Shown: positions 38,206 through 47,533, counted from the stretch's first letter. The stretch is DNA of 64,000 bases from Shewanella marisflavi (GCF_023283925.1 NZ_JAKIKX010000005.1:186001-250000); one strand, 5' to 3'. The notes: generated by a model not told the origin, from the letters alone. A program made the numbers and translations.

Positions 38206-38242
38206 TCGCCCAGAACCCTTATCAGAGGCATGAATCAGAGCC

Positions 38243-39424
38243 ATGACCAGACTCGATCATAAGATCCTCACTAAGATGCAGGCCGCCGAGGCCAGGGGGT
38301 TGCTCAGGCAACGAAAGCTGCTGAGCCAAACGGCCCAATCGCCTGGTCTGATAACTCATGAGCAGGAACTTAAGCGTAACTTTGCCAGCAATGATTATCT
38401 GGGGCTGAGTCAGTCTCCCGATTTGATCGCGGCGTTGGCAGAGGGAGCTAGGCGTTATGGTGTGGGCAGCGGCGCTTCGCCACTGGTGACCGGCTATAGT
38501 CAGGCACACTATGAGTTAGAGCAGGCCTTGTGTGAGGACACAGGACATGAGGCGGCCTTACTCTTTAGCAGTGGCTTTAGTGCTAACAGCGCCCTAATGA
38601 AGACGTTATTTGATAAAGAGGCGGTAGTGGTAGCCGATAAGCTAATCCACGCCTCCCTTATCGATGGCTTATTAGAGAGCGGCGCCGAGCTTAGGCGATT
38701 TGCCCATAACGATTTAGCGGCGGCTCAGCGTCTGGTGCAAAAGCATCAGCCTGTCGCTGTCGTCACAGAAAGCGTGTTTAGCATGGATGGCGATCAGGCG
38801 CCTGTTCAAGCCCTGTATGACTTGGCTAAGGCGAATGACGCCTGGTTGATCGTCGATGATGCCCATGGTTTTGGGGTCTTGCCACTTGGCACTGGACAGG
38901 CGATGACTGCCGCTTGCTGTGATATTCAAATCGTCACCTTTGGCAAGGCGCTCGGCTGCCAAGGGGCGGCCATTTTAGGCTCTCGCACCTGTATTGATTT
39001 CCTGGTAGCCCATGCCCGAGACTATATCTATTCTACCGCCTTGTCGCCGGCTAATGCCTACGTGGCAAAGCAGGCGGTGCTGCGAGTGGGACGAGATACT
39101 CAGCTGCGTGAGCGATTGAAACAGGTGGTCGATTATTTTCGCTATGCTTGTCAGCAGCAAGGTATCGAGCTGCTCGGCAGCGAGACTCCTATTCAGCCTT
39201 TGGTGGTTGGCGCCATCGACACCCTATCTGAGGTGAATGCTAATCTTAAAGCCGCCGGATTTTGGGTGGGCGCCATCAGACCGCCCACAGTGCCTCAGGG
39301 CAGCGCCAGGTTGAGGATCACCCTCAATGTTAATCATAGCCGGGCCGATATCGATGCCTTGGTGAAACAGCTTAATCTCGTGTTGAGGGAGCAAGGCGTA
39401 ACAGATAAGCCAAAGGATGCCTAA
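38243..39424 (+). CDS. bioF: 8-amino-7-oxononanoate synthase BioF
   Basis: A 393-residue alpha-oxoamine synthase (PLP). It condenses pimeloyl thioester with alanine. FASNDYLGLSQSP, the phosphate-binding LLFSSGFSANSALM, VDDAHGFGVLP and the PLP lysine in VTFGKALGCQGAA are present, with RPPTVPQGSARLRITLN at the end. It sits 37 nt after bioB and 3 nt before bioC. Confidence 0.95.
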   Translation: MTRLDHKILTKMQAAEARGLLRQRKLLSQTAQSPGLITHEQELKRNFASNDYLGLSQSPDLIAALAEGARRYGVGSGASPLVTGYSQAHYELEQALCEDTGHEAALLFSSGFSANSALMKTLFDKEAVVVADKLIHASLIDGLLESGAELRRFAHNDLAAAQRLVQKHQPVAVVTESVFSMDGDQAPVQALYDLAKANDAWLIVDDAHGFGVLPLGTGQAMTAACCDIQIVTFGKALGCQGAAILGSRTCIDFLVAHARDYIYSTALSPANAYVAKQAVLRVGRDTQLRERLKQVVDYFRYACQQQGIELLGSETPIQPLVVGAIDTLSEVNANLKAAGFWVGAIRPPTVPQGSARLRITLNVNHSRADIDALVKQLNLVLREQGVTDKPKDA

Positions 39425-39427
39425 TTA

Positions 39428-40231
39428 GTGAGTAGTAGACTTGTGAGTACAGCAGTCGAGTTTTCTGCCCAAGCTGGGGTCAGCTGCGCCGATAAGATAG
39501 CGCGGCAATTTTCCCAGGCGGCAAGCCAGTATCAGCGCCACGATCTCTTGCAGCGTCAAAGCGCGGCCAGATTGCTAACTAAGATCACGCCTCAAGGGCG
39601 TTTGTTGGATCTGGGGTGTGGCCCGGGCACTGCTTTTGACGATAGCTCAAACAATACCCAGGTGATAGGTCTGGATATCGCACCTGGCATGCTGTCACAG
39701 ATGCAGGCAAGATTTCCCCATTATGGCGCCCTATGCGCCGATGCTCAGGCACTGCCCTTGCAAGATGCCTGTATCGATACGCTCTACTCAAACTTAGCCC
39801 TGCAGTGGTGCCGCGACTTTGACAGTGTTGTCACAGAGCTTACCCGAGTAGTGCGCGCTGAAGGCCAGTGTCATCTTGCCATAGTGGTCGATGGCAGTCT
39901 GCCAGAATTGCAAACTCTGGGGTTGAGAGTCAATCCCTTTGCCGAGCCCGATTCGCTTCTTAGCTGCTTCGATGAGGCTAATTGGCAAGTGGAAAGTGGC
40001 GTCGTAGAGTCCCTACAGGTGCATTTCGACGAGCTGAAATCCTTGCTTTACTCCATCAAAGGCGTTGGGGCTTCGGCAGCTGTAGATGGCGCTGCGCAGC
40101 AGACACAGTCGCAGCTTCGGGGACGTAAAGATTGGCAGGCGCTAAAGGCGATTGCAGAGGGTTTGCGTCAGCCACAAGGTATCCCGCTGACTTATAAAAT
40201 CTTATTTATTCATGCCAGCCGCAAAGGTTAG
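39428..40231 (+). CDS. bioC: Malonyl-ACP O-methyltransferase BioC
   Basis: A 267-residue SAM methyltransferase that primes pimelate synthesis. Motif I is RLLDLGCGPGTAFDD, followed by VIGLDIAPGMLSQMQ, and the BioC-type segment LYSNLALQWCRDF. The N-terminal DKIARQFSQAASQYQRHDLL is also typical. The GTG start at 39428 is preferred by position; a second GTG lies at 39443. Ends 15 nt before bioD. Confidence 0.93.
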   Translation: MSSRLVSTAVEFSAQAGVSCADKIARQFSQAASQYQRHDLLQRQSAARLLTKITPQGRLLDLGCGPGTAFDDSSNNTQVIGLDIAPGMLSQMQARFPHYGALCADAQALPLQDACIDTLYSNLALQWCRDFDSVVTELTRVVRAEGQCHLAIVVDGSLPELQTLGLRVNPFAEPDSLLSCFDEANWQVESGVVESLQVHFDELKSLLYSIKGVGASAAVDGAAQQTQSQLRGRKDWQALKAIAEGLRQPQGIPLTYKILFIHASRKG

Positions 40232-40246
40232 CTGAGGAAAGCTGTT

Positions 40247-40969
40247 ATGCGCTATTTTATCGCCGGAACCGATACCGACAGTGGTAAGACATTGGTCGCC
40301 TCATCCTTGTTGTATCTTGCCAAGCAGCAGGGCAGCACGCTAGGCGTTAAGCCCATTGCGTCAGGTTGCGAGTTGACCACAGAGGGACTTAGAAATCCTG
40401 ATGCCTTGGCTTTAATGGAACACTCGAGTGTGCGCCTGGATTATACACAAGTGAATCCTTTTGCCTTTGAACCTGCGATTGCGCCCCATATTGCGGCTAA
40501 GCAGCTTGGGGTAAACCTTGATGCTCAGACGGTCGCTGAGCATTTAGCGTCGCTACCTTTGATGGATGTGGATTTTGCTCTGGTTGAAGGAGCTGGTGGT
40601 TGGCGTCTGCCCCTAAACGAAAATCTGAGGCAAGCAGGTAAGATCAATCCTCAAGGCTTTCTCTCCTATGTGGTGTCGCAACTTGATATGCCTGTGATCT
40701 TAGTGGTTGGCGTCAAGCTGGGTTGTCTCAATCACGCCTTGTTAACCCAAGAAGCTATCCTTAATGACGGCGTGAAGATTGCGGGCTGGGTAGCAAATTG
40801 TGTCGATCCTCATATGGATGTGACCAGTGATAATCTATCGACACTCACGACGATAATGCAGGCACCCTGTTTAGGTATAATCCCTTATCTAGCAGAATCT
40901 AACGCCGAGAACGCTGCGCAATATCTTGATTTGAGCAAGTTATCGCCTGAATCAGCGTCAGTTGAGTAA
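40247..40969 (+). CDS. bioD: Dethiobiotin synthetase BioD
   Basis: A 240-residue P-loop enzyme closing the ureido ring. The phosphate-binding loop is AGTDTDSGKTLVAS at the N-terminus. KPIASGCE carries the substrate lysine, and VEGAGGWRLPLNE and VVGVKLGCLNHALLT are conserved. Last gene of the bio operon, completing bioA-BFCD (bioH is not in the window). Confidence 0.95.
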   Translation: MRYFIAGTDTDSGKTLVASSLLYLAKQQGSTLGVKPIASGCELTTEGLRNPDALALMEHSSVRLDYTQVNPFAFEPAIAPHIAAKQLGVNLDAQTVAEHLASLPLMDVDFALVEGAGGWRLPLNENLRQAGKINPQGFLSYVVSQLDMPVILVVGVKLGCLNHALLTQEAILNDGVKIAGWVANCVDPHMDVTSDNLSTLTTIMQAPCLGIIPYLAESNAENAAQYLDLSKLSPESASVE

Positions 40970-41210
40970 TTATTAATAAAGATTAACGGCTTATCTTTTT
41001 AAAGCCCTTAAATTTAAGATTCGCTTAATACGGGGCTTCTAGACTCCACATCAAGATCTACACTTTTAGGCGTGGATACACTCTCAATCCCACTGCCTGA
41101 AAAATTTTTTATGATTCCCCCCTTGAACTCTGTCAAAGCGGACATATTATGTCAGTTAGGTAGACAGATGACACATAGGGTGTCTCATATAGAAGCTTAT
41201 AGGAGCTGAC

Positions 41211-42074
41211 ATGAAGCGTATTTTTTTATTGATAGCGACAAACATGGCAATTTTGCTGGTTGCGTCAATTGTGATGTCCATTCTCGGTGTTAACACATCG
41301 ACCATGGGCGGCTTGTTAGTGTTTGCGGCGATCTTCGGTTTCGGTGGCGCCTTTATCAGTCTAGCGATCTCTAAGTGGATGGCGAAAAAGACCATGGGTT
41401 GTGAGGTGATCACGACTCCTCGTGACAACATGGAGCGCTGGCTGCTTGAAACTGTTGCGCGTCAAGCCGATCAGGCGGGTATCAAGATGCCTGAAGTGGC
41501 TATCTATCAGTCGCCAGAACTCAATGCCTTCGCTACAGGTCCGAGCAAAGATAACTCTTTGGTCGCCGTGAGTAGCGGGCTGTTATATGGCATGACGCAA
41601 GATGAGATTGAAGGGGTATTGGCCCACGAAGTGAGCCATGTGGCTAACGGTGATATGGTGACCCTGACGCTTATCCAAGGCGTGGTAAACACTTTTGTGA
41701 TCTTTGCTGCCCGTGTAGTGGCAAGCATTATCGACAACTTCGTTTCCAGCAATGATGAAGAGGGCGAAGGTCTAGGTATGTTTGCCTACATGGCGGTTGT
41801 GTTTGTGCTTGATATGCTGTTTGGTATTCTGGCCTCTATGATTGTGGCTTACTTCTCTCGTATTCGTGAGTTTAAGGCCGATGCTGGCGGTGCTAAGTTG
41901 GCGGGTAAGCACAAGATGATCGCAGCCCTTGATAGATTGCGCCAAGGCCCTGAAACGGGTGCGATGCCAGCGCAGATGGCGGCTTTCGGTATCAATGGTA
42001 AGAAGTCGATGGCTGAGCTGTTGATGAGCCATCCGCCACTTGAGAAGCGTATCGAAGCGTTACGTGCCCAGTAA
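41211..42074 (+). CDS. htpX: Membrane zinc metalloprotease HtpX
   Basis: A 287-residue M48 protease of inner-membrane quality control. Two N-terminal helices (5-27 and 33-52) precede the zinc motif HEVSH (about residue 139). Two more helices follow ([15 protein letters not shown] and [15 protein letters not shown]) and the third zinc ligand lies in [13 protein letters not shown]. It degrades misfolded membrane proteins. Followed by its own terminator and the cytochrome gene, the order also found in Shewanella oneidensis. Confidence 0.95.
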   Translation: MKRIFLLIATNMAILLVASIVMSILGVNTSTMGGLLVFAAIFGFGGAFISLAISKWMAKKTMGCEVITTPRDNMERWLLETVARQADQAGIKMPEVAIYQSPELNAFATGPSKDNSLVAVSSGLLYGMTQDEIEGVLAHEVSHVANGDMVTLTLIQGVVNTFVIFAARVVASIIDNFVSSNDEEGEGLGMFAYMAVVFVLDMLFGILASMIVAYFSRIREFKADAGGAKLAGKHKMIAALDRLRQGPETGAMPAQMAAFGINGKKSMAELLMSHPPLEKRIEALRAQ

Positions 42075-42095
42075 AACAGGGTAGATTAAAATGAA

Positions 42096-42120
42096 ACGGG
42101 AGCTAATAGCTCCCGTTTTT
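42096..42120 (+). terminator. Rho-independent terminator of htpX
   Basis: ACGGGAGC-TAATA-GCTCCCGT followed by a run of T, 20 bp past the stop. Confidence 0.85.
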
Positions 42121-42180
42121 CGTTTTTATCCATCAATTGCCATGATGAGGATCTCGACTTGCCAAATCGCATGATATTAG

Positions 42181-42196
42181 TGTGATTTAGATCAAA
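42181..42196 (+). promoter_or_regulatory. CRP/FNR-type site upstream of the tetraheme cytochrome
   Basis: TGTGA-TTTAGA-TCAAA matches the CRP consensus (TGTGA-N6-TCACA) at nine of ten positions. Its inner part, TGAT-TTAG-ATCAA, also fits the FNR/EtrA consensus. It lies about 210 bp ahead of the cytochrome ATG. Control by Crp or EtrA under low oxygen is inferred. Confidence 0.65.
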
Positions 42197-42408
42197 TTTG
42201 TTTGTAACTCTGTGGTTTGCGGCATAGATATTTGATTAAGTGCACGTTTTTAAGGAATTGCTGTTGTTACTATCGCCGCTAGAGAAAATTTGCCTATTTG
42301 CAAAACCTTAGCTATTTTAAGCTAAGTTGTGCAATTAGGAACAAGGCATGATGGGATATAACAACTAGACCCCACACAGCCAAACCAAACATAAAAGAGG
42401 ATATTATC

Positions 42409-42756
42409 GTGAGCAATAAAATATTAAGTGCGTTATTTGGTGCAGGTTTGGCGGCACTTGCCTTGTCTCCTGCGGCAATGGCTGAACCTCAGGAACTTGC
42501 AGAAATGCACGCTGAGATGGAAGGTTGTGAAGCATGTCACGCCGATGGCGAGCCTTCTGCAGATGGTGCTCACGAGTTTGAGCAGTGCCAAAGCTGTCAC
42601 GGTACCTTGTCTGAGATGGATGCAGTGCATAAGCCACACGACGGTAATCTGATGTGTGCTGACTGTCATGCTCCTCATGATTCTAACGTAGGTGACAAAC
42701 CGACTTGTGACAGCTGTCATGATGACGGTCGTACTGCTGAATCTGTGCTGAAGTAA
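42409..42756 (+). CDS. cctA: Periplasmic small tetraheme cytochrome c
   Basis: A 115-residue protein with a 24-25-residue signal peptide (cleavage after PAAMA) and four CXXCH heme sites: CEACH, CQSCH, CADCH and CDSCH, plus the extra histidines needed for bis-His ligation. Length and motifs match the small tetraheme cytochrome (STC/CctA) of Shewanella. It shuttles electrons from CymA to terminal reductases and to outer-membrane conduits. The htpX-cctA order supports the call. GTG start at 42409, with AGAGGA upstream. Confidence 0.93.
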   Translation: MSNKILSALFGAGLAALALSPAAMAEPQELAEMHAEMEGCEACHADGEPSADGAHEFEQCQSCHGTLSEMDAVHKPHDGNLMCADCHAPHDSNVGDKPTCDSCHDDGRTAESVLK

Positions 42757-42775
42757 ACAGATTTATAATTTGAAA

Positions 42776-42803
42776 AAACACCGACTTATCGTCGGTGTTT
42801 TTT
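42776..42803 (+). terminator. Rho-independent terminator of the cytochrome gene
   Basis: ACACCGAC-TTATC-GTCGGTGT followed by seven T residues, 20 bp past the stop. Confidence 0.88.
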
Positions 42804-43039
42804 TATGTCTGCAGCAAAGCGTAACTCCTTCCTTCTTCTGTTTTATTGACTTTCCTATCGCCGTTACTCTCTTTGCTTACTGCCGAATTTAAGTCGCTGA
42901 GACTCCTGTTTAGTAGAAAAGTATTAGTCCTATTTGCTGAATAGATACTTTGGCTAACTGGAGTTAATACTCATTGTGGACGTACAAGCTGTGACTTAGA
43001 TAGATAATCTTGGCCACTAAAAGCAATCTGGTGCGTCAA

Positions 43040-43591
43040 ATGACCCTAACTAAGCAGATGATTCCTAGTTTAAAAGCCGTTTTTTTGCGCAGTATAGTTA
43101 GCCGGTATTTATTTTTATTACTGAGTTTTGGCTTAAACTCGGCGTCAGTTGCTGCTGCGGATCTTAGTGAGTTTAATGAGTTAGCAGGTGGCGGTGATCA
43201 GGCCATTATTTTCCAAAACGGAAATCTTTTACAGGGTGAGATAGTACAAACCGGTGTAGATAATAACGCAAGAATGTCACAGCTGGGCGAGGCAAATAAC
43301 GCGGATCTTCGTCAGCAAGGGATCGGTAATCAGGCCTATTTACTACAGCAGGGAGAGGCTATTGAAGCCAGTTTATTGCAGGTTGGCGTTAATAATAGTT
43401 TGATCGTGTCGCAATTGGGCGTGAGTTTATCGGTGGATGCCGAGCAACTAGGTAATGACAATCGCGCATTTGTACAACAATCTGGCGCCGACAATGGGGT
43501 GACTATTTACCAAAATGGCTCGGGTCATGGGGTTATCGTTACTCAGTGGGGCAATGCACAGCGGGCAACTATTACCCAGGGTTATCGTTAA
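43040..43591 (+). CDS. Curlin-repeat protein, CsgB-like
   Basis: About 183 residues with a signal peptide ending near SVAAA, then five to six imperfect 22-residue curlin repeats of the type Q-x-G-x-x-N (for example QLGEANNADLRQQG, QQSGADNGVTIYQNG). The chain ends in a basic ATITQGYR, which favours the minor nucleator CsgB over CsgA. It starts the curli locus. The start is uncertain: ATGs at 43040 and 43058 and a TTG at 43010 are in frame and none has a good ribosome site. No second curlin gene is seen nearby. Confidence 0.78.
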   Translation: MTLTKQMIPSLKAVFLRSIVSRYLFLLLSFGLNSASVAAADLSEFNELAGGGDQAIIFQNGNLLQGEIVQTGVDNNARMSQLGEANNADLRQQGIGNQAYLLQQGEAIEASLLQVGVNNSLIVSQLGVSLSVDAEQLGNDNRAFVQQSGADNGVTIYQNGSGHGVIVTQWGNAQRATITQGYR

Positions 43592-43759
43592 AACCCGTGA
43601 AATGATGAAATGTCGGGCGAATGTAACCTAGGCTAACGAATTATTCTGCTCATGCTTCATAAAATTAGCGCAATTAAGATGTTATTTTTTAAATCTATAG
43701 TTGTTATGATATATCGGTTGATGGAATACGCTAATAGCTAGTGACATGGAGTGAGCAGG

Positions 43760-44386
43760 ATGTTCAAAGTGATAAATTGGGTAGTCGTTTCTCGGTCGCA
43801 ACTCTTGATCGATCTATTGGAGACACGTTGGCCACAAGAGTTTTTGGTTAAATTGACAAAAGTGGCGCCTGAGTCTGTAGAAGTGACTATGAGTGAAGGG
43901 AATTACTCATTGGTTGTGATTGATTTGGCGACGATAGATGTACAGCGTGCCTATCAGTTACAAAAACAGATAGAGAAACGCTATAGTGCCCGCGTTGTGT
44001 TTCTACATTACCCCAAACTCATCGATGCACGATTTTTAATTTCTCCCATAACCGCCGCTGTATTTTATGGTGACGCCTCGCTAGAACAGATAGGTAAGGC
44101 GTTGGCGAATGTGCTGCGGGGGCAAACTATTATTCCTGCTGATTTGCTCAGTGCCACTTTGGATCAGGAACAGCTTGAAGGTACCGATAATCTTACCATT
44201 CGAGAGCGCGAGGTACTGCAAGCCTTGTTAACCGGCAGCACCAATGTGGACATTGCCAATCAGCTGTTTGTCAGTGAGAGCACTATTAAAACTCACCTTT
44301 ATCGTGTGTTTAGAAAAATAGGTGTGTCGAGTCGTGGTCAAGCTATTGCTTGGGCACAGACGCATCTGCATGAGGTACAGCAGTGA
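43760..44386 (+). CDS. csgD: LuxR/CsgD-type transcriptional regulator
   Basis: A 208-residue regulator. The first 130 residues form a receiver-like domain without the usual phospho-acceptor cluster (LVVIDLATIDVQRAYQL). The C-terminal LuxR helix-turn-helix is clear: LTIREREVLQALLTGSTNVD, then IANQLFVSESTIKTHLYRVF. Position between the curlin and csgE genes points to a CsgD role in activating curli. The ATG at 43760 follows GGAGTGAG; a GTG three codons earlier is less likely. It overlaps csgE by 4 nt. Confidence 0.82.
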   Translation: MFKVINWVVVSRSQLLIDLLETRWPQEFLVKLTKVAPESVEVTMSEGNYSLVVIDLATIDVQRAYQLQKQIEKRYSARVVFLHYPKLIDARFLISPITAAVFYGDASLEQIGKALANVLRGQTIIPADLLSATLDQEQLEGTDNLTIREREVLQALLTGSTNVDIANQLFVSESTIKTHLYRVFRKIGVSSRGQAIAWAQTHLHEVQQ

Positions 44387-44850
44387 TAGTCTTCGGCCGC
44401 TTACTCTTGTTAGCGGCCATTTCGGCACCCGTTTATTGTCAGGTGCCTGATGTGGAGGAGCGTTCTCGCATGGCCGCGCAGAGCACCAGTGATGCCGCGC
44501 CTAGCCAGGAGTCAGATCTCATCGATGGTTTGATCCTCAACCGCGCTATGACGCGAATAGGCCATAGGTTTTATCGAGAATTTGTGGCCGCCTATCGCGA
44601 TATTGGCGGTATGACGGACCATGGCGGCTTAAGCATTGTCGAGCTGGCTACAGCGCGAAGCGGTAGCAAGATCAGTGTACTACACAATCGCAAGCCCGTG
44701 TTTGTGACAGTCGTTTCACCGGCAAGCCGTCAGCTGGATAAGCTGGCACTTCAGTCGGCAAAGCGGGTTGATGCGATTTTGAAGCAAAATAAGCAACAGG
44801 CGAGCTGGGCTCAGTGGTTGGATCCCGATTTAGCGCCTGATGAATTTTAA
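44383..44850 (+). CDS. csgE: Curli assembly chaperone CsgE
   Basis: A 155-residue periplasmic protein with a signal peptide (LLLLAAISAPVYC). The mature part carries the CsgE signature: DGLILNRAMTRIGHRFYREF followed by TDHGGLSIVELATARSGSKI and LHNRKPVFVTVVSP. CsgE caps CsgG and delivers curlin subunits to the pore. GTG start overlapping the stop of the regulator gene; csgF follows 12 nt later. Confidence 0.9.
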   Translation: MIVFGRLLLLAAISAPVYCQVPDVEERSRMAAQSTSDAAPSQESDLIDGLILNRAMTRIGHRFYREFVAAYRDIGGMTDHGGLSIVELATARSGSKISVLHNRKPVFVTVVSPASRQLDKLALQSAKRVDAILKQNKQQASWAQWLDPDLAPDEF

Positions 44851-44862
44851 TAGGGATATTGA

Positions 44863-45285
44863 ATGATGAATCACGCTAAGCCTTATCTGGCTGTCGCTGC
44901 GCTATTGATGGGCACACTAAGCCTCAATAGTCAGGCAACACAGCTTATCTACACTCCAGTTAACCCCAATTTTGGCGGCAGCTACCTTAATGGCTCCTAT
45001 CTGTTGGCCAATGCCTCAGCGCAAAATGATCATAAGGGCGGCTCAGGTTACACACCGCCAAGTGCGCTGGAACGAATGGCAAGTTCCTTAGAGTCTCGTT
45101 TAATGAGTCAGCTGTTTAACGATGCGGCCAATGGCGGCGAAGGCTACCTTAAAACCACAGATTTTGAGATCCAAGTCGTCAACGAAGATGGCACGCTGCT
45201 GGTGCATATTACCGATCTGCTTACTGGGGAAACGACAGTGATCGAAGTGGGTGGCCTGAGTGACAGTTCGAGTGTAGGCGGCTAA
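44863..45285 (+). CDS. csgF: Curli assembly protein CsgF
   Basis: A 140-residue secreted protein. The signal peptide ends near NSQA. The mature N-terminus QLIYTPVNPNFGGSYLNGSY is the strongly conserved CsgF segment that inserts in the CsgG barrel, and the C-terminus has ITDLLTGETTVIEVGG. CsgF anchors the nucleator at the cell surface. Adjacent to csgG (2-nt gap). Confidence 0.93.
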   Translation: MMNHAKPYLAVAALLMGTLSLNSQATQLIYTPVNPNFGGSYLNGSYLLANASAQNDHKGGSGYTPPSALERMASSLESRLMSQLFNDAANGGEGYLKTTDFEIQVVNEDGTLLVHITDLLTGETTVIEVGGLSDSSSVGG

Positions 45286-45287
45286 AA

Positions 45288-46136
45288 ATGAAGCATTTTT
45301 TAATAGTCATTAGCCTAGTGATCTTGGGCGGATGTTCAAGCACTAGTGAGCTTGAGCGAGTACAGGCCTCATCAAGTCTGATGCCAAAAGGTGAGAGTTA
45401 TTACGATCTCATTAACTTACCCGCGCCTCAAGGTGTCATGCTCGCCGCTGTTTATGATTTTCGCGACCAGACGGGCCAGTATAAGCCGATCCCCTCGAGT
45501 AACTTCTCTACCGCCGTCCCCCAAAGCGGTACCGCCTTTTTGGCGCAGGCATTAAATGATTCAAGTTGGTTTATTCCGGTAGAGCGTGAGGGTCTGCAGA
45601 ATCTGCTCACTGAGCGCAAAATTGTTAGGGCGGGTTTAAAAGGCGATGCCAACAAGCTCCCCCAGTTGAATTCGGCGCAGATTCTGATGGAGGGCGGTAT
45701 TGTCGCCTATGACACCAATGTAAGAACTGGCGGGGCGGGTGCTCGCTATTTAGGCATCGGTGCTGCTACCCAGTTTAGGGTTGATACCGTCACGGTTAAC
45801 CTGAGGGCTGTGGATATTCGAACCGGACGCTTGCTCAGCAGCGTGACGACGACTAAGTCTATCCTCTCTAAAGAGATCACCGCTGGTGTATTTAAGTTTA
45901 TCGATGCCCAGGAGCTGCTTGAATCAGAGCTAGGCTATACATCCAATGAGCCAGTGAGTTTGTGCGTTGCCTCGGCAATTGAAAGTGCCGTAGTGCATAT
46001 GATCGCCGATGGGATTTGGAAAGGTGCGTGGAATTTAGCAGATCAAGCCAGTGGCCTTCGCAGCCCTGTGTTACAAAAATATTGGTTAGAGGCACACTCG
46101 GAAGCCAGGGTGATGGCCAAAGTCAGCCAGGGATAA
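45288..46136 (+). CDS. csgG: Curli secretion pore lipoprotein CsgG
   Basis: A 282-residue outer-membrane lipoprotein with lipobox LGGC. Conserved CsgG stretches include AAVYDFRDQTGQYKPIPSSN, FSTAVPQSG and WFIPVEREGLQNLLTERKIV. It forms the nonameric export channel for curlin. Last gene of the curli operon; csgC is not seen. Confidence 0.95.
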   Translation: MKHFLIVISLVILGGCSSTSELERVQASSSLMPKGESYYDLINLPAPQGVMLAAVYDFRDQTGQYKPIPSSNFSTAVPQSGTAFLAQALNDSSWFIPVEREGLQNLLTERKIVRAGLKGDANKLPQLNSAQILMEGGIVAYDTNVRTGGAGARYLGIGAATQFRVDTVTVNLRAVDIRTGRLLSSVTTTKSILSKEITAGVFKFIDAQELLESELGYTSNEPVSLCVASAIESAVVHMIADGIWKGAWNLADQASGLRSPVLQKYWLEAHSEARVMAKVSQG

Positions 46137-46394
46137 GTCAGTCAGAACAAGCCAAAACTGGATACATCTCTATTCTCTTAGTGGTTTAGGCAACAAAAAT
46201 GTATTTGATGTGCTTATTAAACGCTAAAAAACTGACGCAAAAAAATAATGTGACTAAGTAATAGTTCTTATCACTTAGTGTGACTTAGTAGCTAATTTTA
46301 AAAAGATTATTGCCTTATTCTTTCTGTGTCTATGTCGAACTCAGCAAGCTTTTAGTACAATTCGTCAAGTTTTTGACTTGCCGAATAAAAAGCC

Positions 46395-46961
46395 ATGAAA
46401 AAGTTAGCATTATTATTAGTGTTATTGCCTCTTTATGCACATGGAGTGGCACCTTTTGGTCTTAAATGGGGCGATGATGTTAGCCTGTATGAAGAGGCTA
46501 AGCATCAGGGAGATGATATTTGGGTGCAGACCCAAGTTGTACCTAAGGCCCTCTCTATCGCAGAACATTATTTGCTGTCCGGTGATGTGCAGCATGGCTT
46601 GTTGCAAGTTACCATGACGAGTTACAAATATGGCGTGCATGCCGATGAGCTAAATGATGATTTTCAAATCGTTAAACAGTCTCTTATTAAGTCTGGCTAT
46701 CTAAAGACAGACTATGTTGCCAGTGAGTTGAGCTCTTATCAATGCGTGTTGCAGGGAACCTGTTCGGGTAAACGTTGGTATGCTATCGATGAAGACGGTA
46801 CCTATGTTGCGCTCGAGCAGCTGGCAAAAACCCGCCAGGATGCCTATATCAAAATGACCTTCAAATCACCCGAGTTGATGGAGATTGAAGCCGAGCGCGA
46901 AGAGTTGAAGCAGCTCAAGCAGCAAGATAAATTAAATAGCGATAAATTAGCGTTCGATTAG
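46395..46961 (+). CDS. Periplasmic protein of unknown function
   Basis: A 188-residue protein with an N-terminal signal (MKKLALLLVLLPLYAHGVA). The mature part starts FGLKWGDDVSLYEEAKHQGD and is of mixed alpha/beta character, with a single disulfide-capable pair (CVLQGTC). The C-terminus is a charged helix (AEREELKQLKQQDKLNS). No family was recognised. Monocistronic between the curli operon and hinT, ended by the terminator at 46984. Confidence 0.65.
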   Translation: MKKLALLLVLLPLYAHGVAPFGLKWGDDVSLYEEAKHQGDDIWVQTQVVPKALSIAEHYLLSGDVQHGLLQVTMTSYKYGVHADELNDDFQIVKQSLIKSGYLKTDYVASELSSYQCVLQGTCSGKRWYAIDEDGTYVALEQLAKTRQDAYIKMTFKSPELMEIEAEREELKQLKQQDKLNSDKLAFD

Positions 46962-46983
46962 ATAACTGCTAGCACCTATAGTG

Positions 46984-47015
46984 GCCCGGCACCTTTAAGG
47001 TGGCGGGCTTTTTTT
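46984..47015 (+). terminator. Rho-independent terminator
   Basis: Ten-base stem (GCCCGGCACC with GGTGGCGGGC, one internal mismatch), TTTAA loop, then seven T residues. Confidence 0.82.
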
Positions 47016-47089
47016 ATGTATTAAACAGCTTAGCTGATATAAATTTCGCCACTCGATACAGGGCATAACTCCTTTATTTATATGACGGA

Positions 47090-47117
47090 TCACAAAATGG
47101 TATTTTGTGAGTATACT
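47090..47117 (+). promoter_or_regulatory. Perfect palindrome abutting the hinT promoter
   Basis: TCACAAAAT-GGT-ATTTTGTGA is a perfect 9-bp inverted repeat (47090-47110) with a 3-nt spacer. A TATACT hexamer (47112-47117) follows at once, 33 bp ahead of the hinT ATG. Position and symmetry indicate an operator; the regulator is unknown. Confidence 0.6.
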
Positions 47118-47149
47118 GACAGGGTTAACCCTATATCGAGGATAGTGCA

Positions 47150-47503
47150 ATGGCCGAAGAGACCATTTTCAGTAAAATTATTCGACGCGAAATCCCTGCC
47201 GATATTTTATATCAAGATGAATTAGTGACAGCTTTTAGAGATATTGAGCCAAAGGCACCGACGCACATTCTTATTGTGCCTAATCATCTGATCCCCACAG
47301 TGAATGATGTCAAGGCATCGGACGAAAAGGCCCTGGGCCGGATGATGACAGTGGCGGCAAAGCTCGCTGACGAGGCTGGTATTGCCGAAGACGGCTACCG
47401 CCTGATCATGAACTGCAATAAACATGGTGGGCAGGAAGTATTCCATATTCATATGCATCTGCTAGGCGGTGATTTCTTAGGCCCGCTAGTATCTCATCGC
47501 TAA
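47150..47503 (+). CDS. hinT: HIT-family purine nucleoside phosphoramidase HinT
   Basis: A 117-residue histidine-triad protein. The triad is HIHMHLLGG near the C-terminus. The N-terminal [20 protein letters not shown] and [16 protein letters not shown] match the HinT branch. It hydrolyses AMP-lysine or AMP-serine type conjugates. It opens a group with two thioesterases and a YcfL-type lipoprotein; hinT-ycfL adjacency is also seen in E. coli. Confidence 0.94.
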   Translation: MAEETIFSKIIRREIPADILYQDELVTAFRDIEPKAPTHILIVPNHLIPTVNDVKASDEKALGRMMTVAAKLADEAGIAEDGYRLIMNCNKHGGQEVFHIHMHLLGGDFLGPLVSHR

Positions 47504-47533
47504 TGGCGATTGCTGAAAAACGCTGGAGAGCAT

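Noticed and set aside
41100..41210. Sigma-32-like promoter ahead of htpX
   Set aside because: CTTGAA is present but no convincing CCCCAT-type -10 at the right distance.
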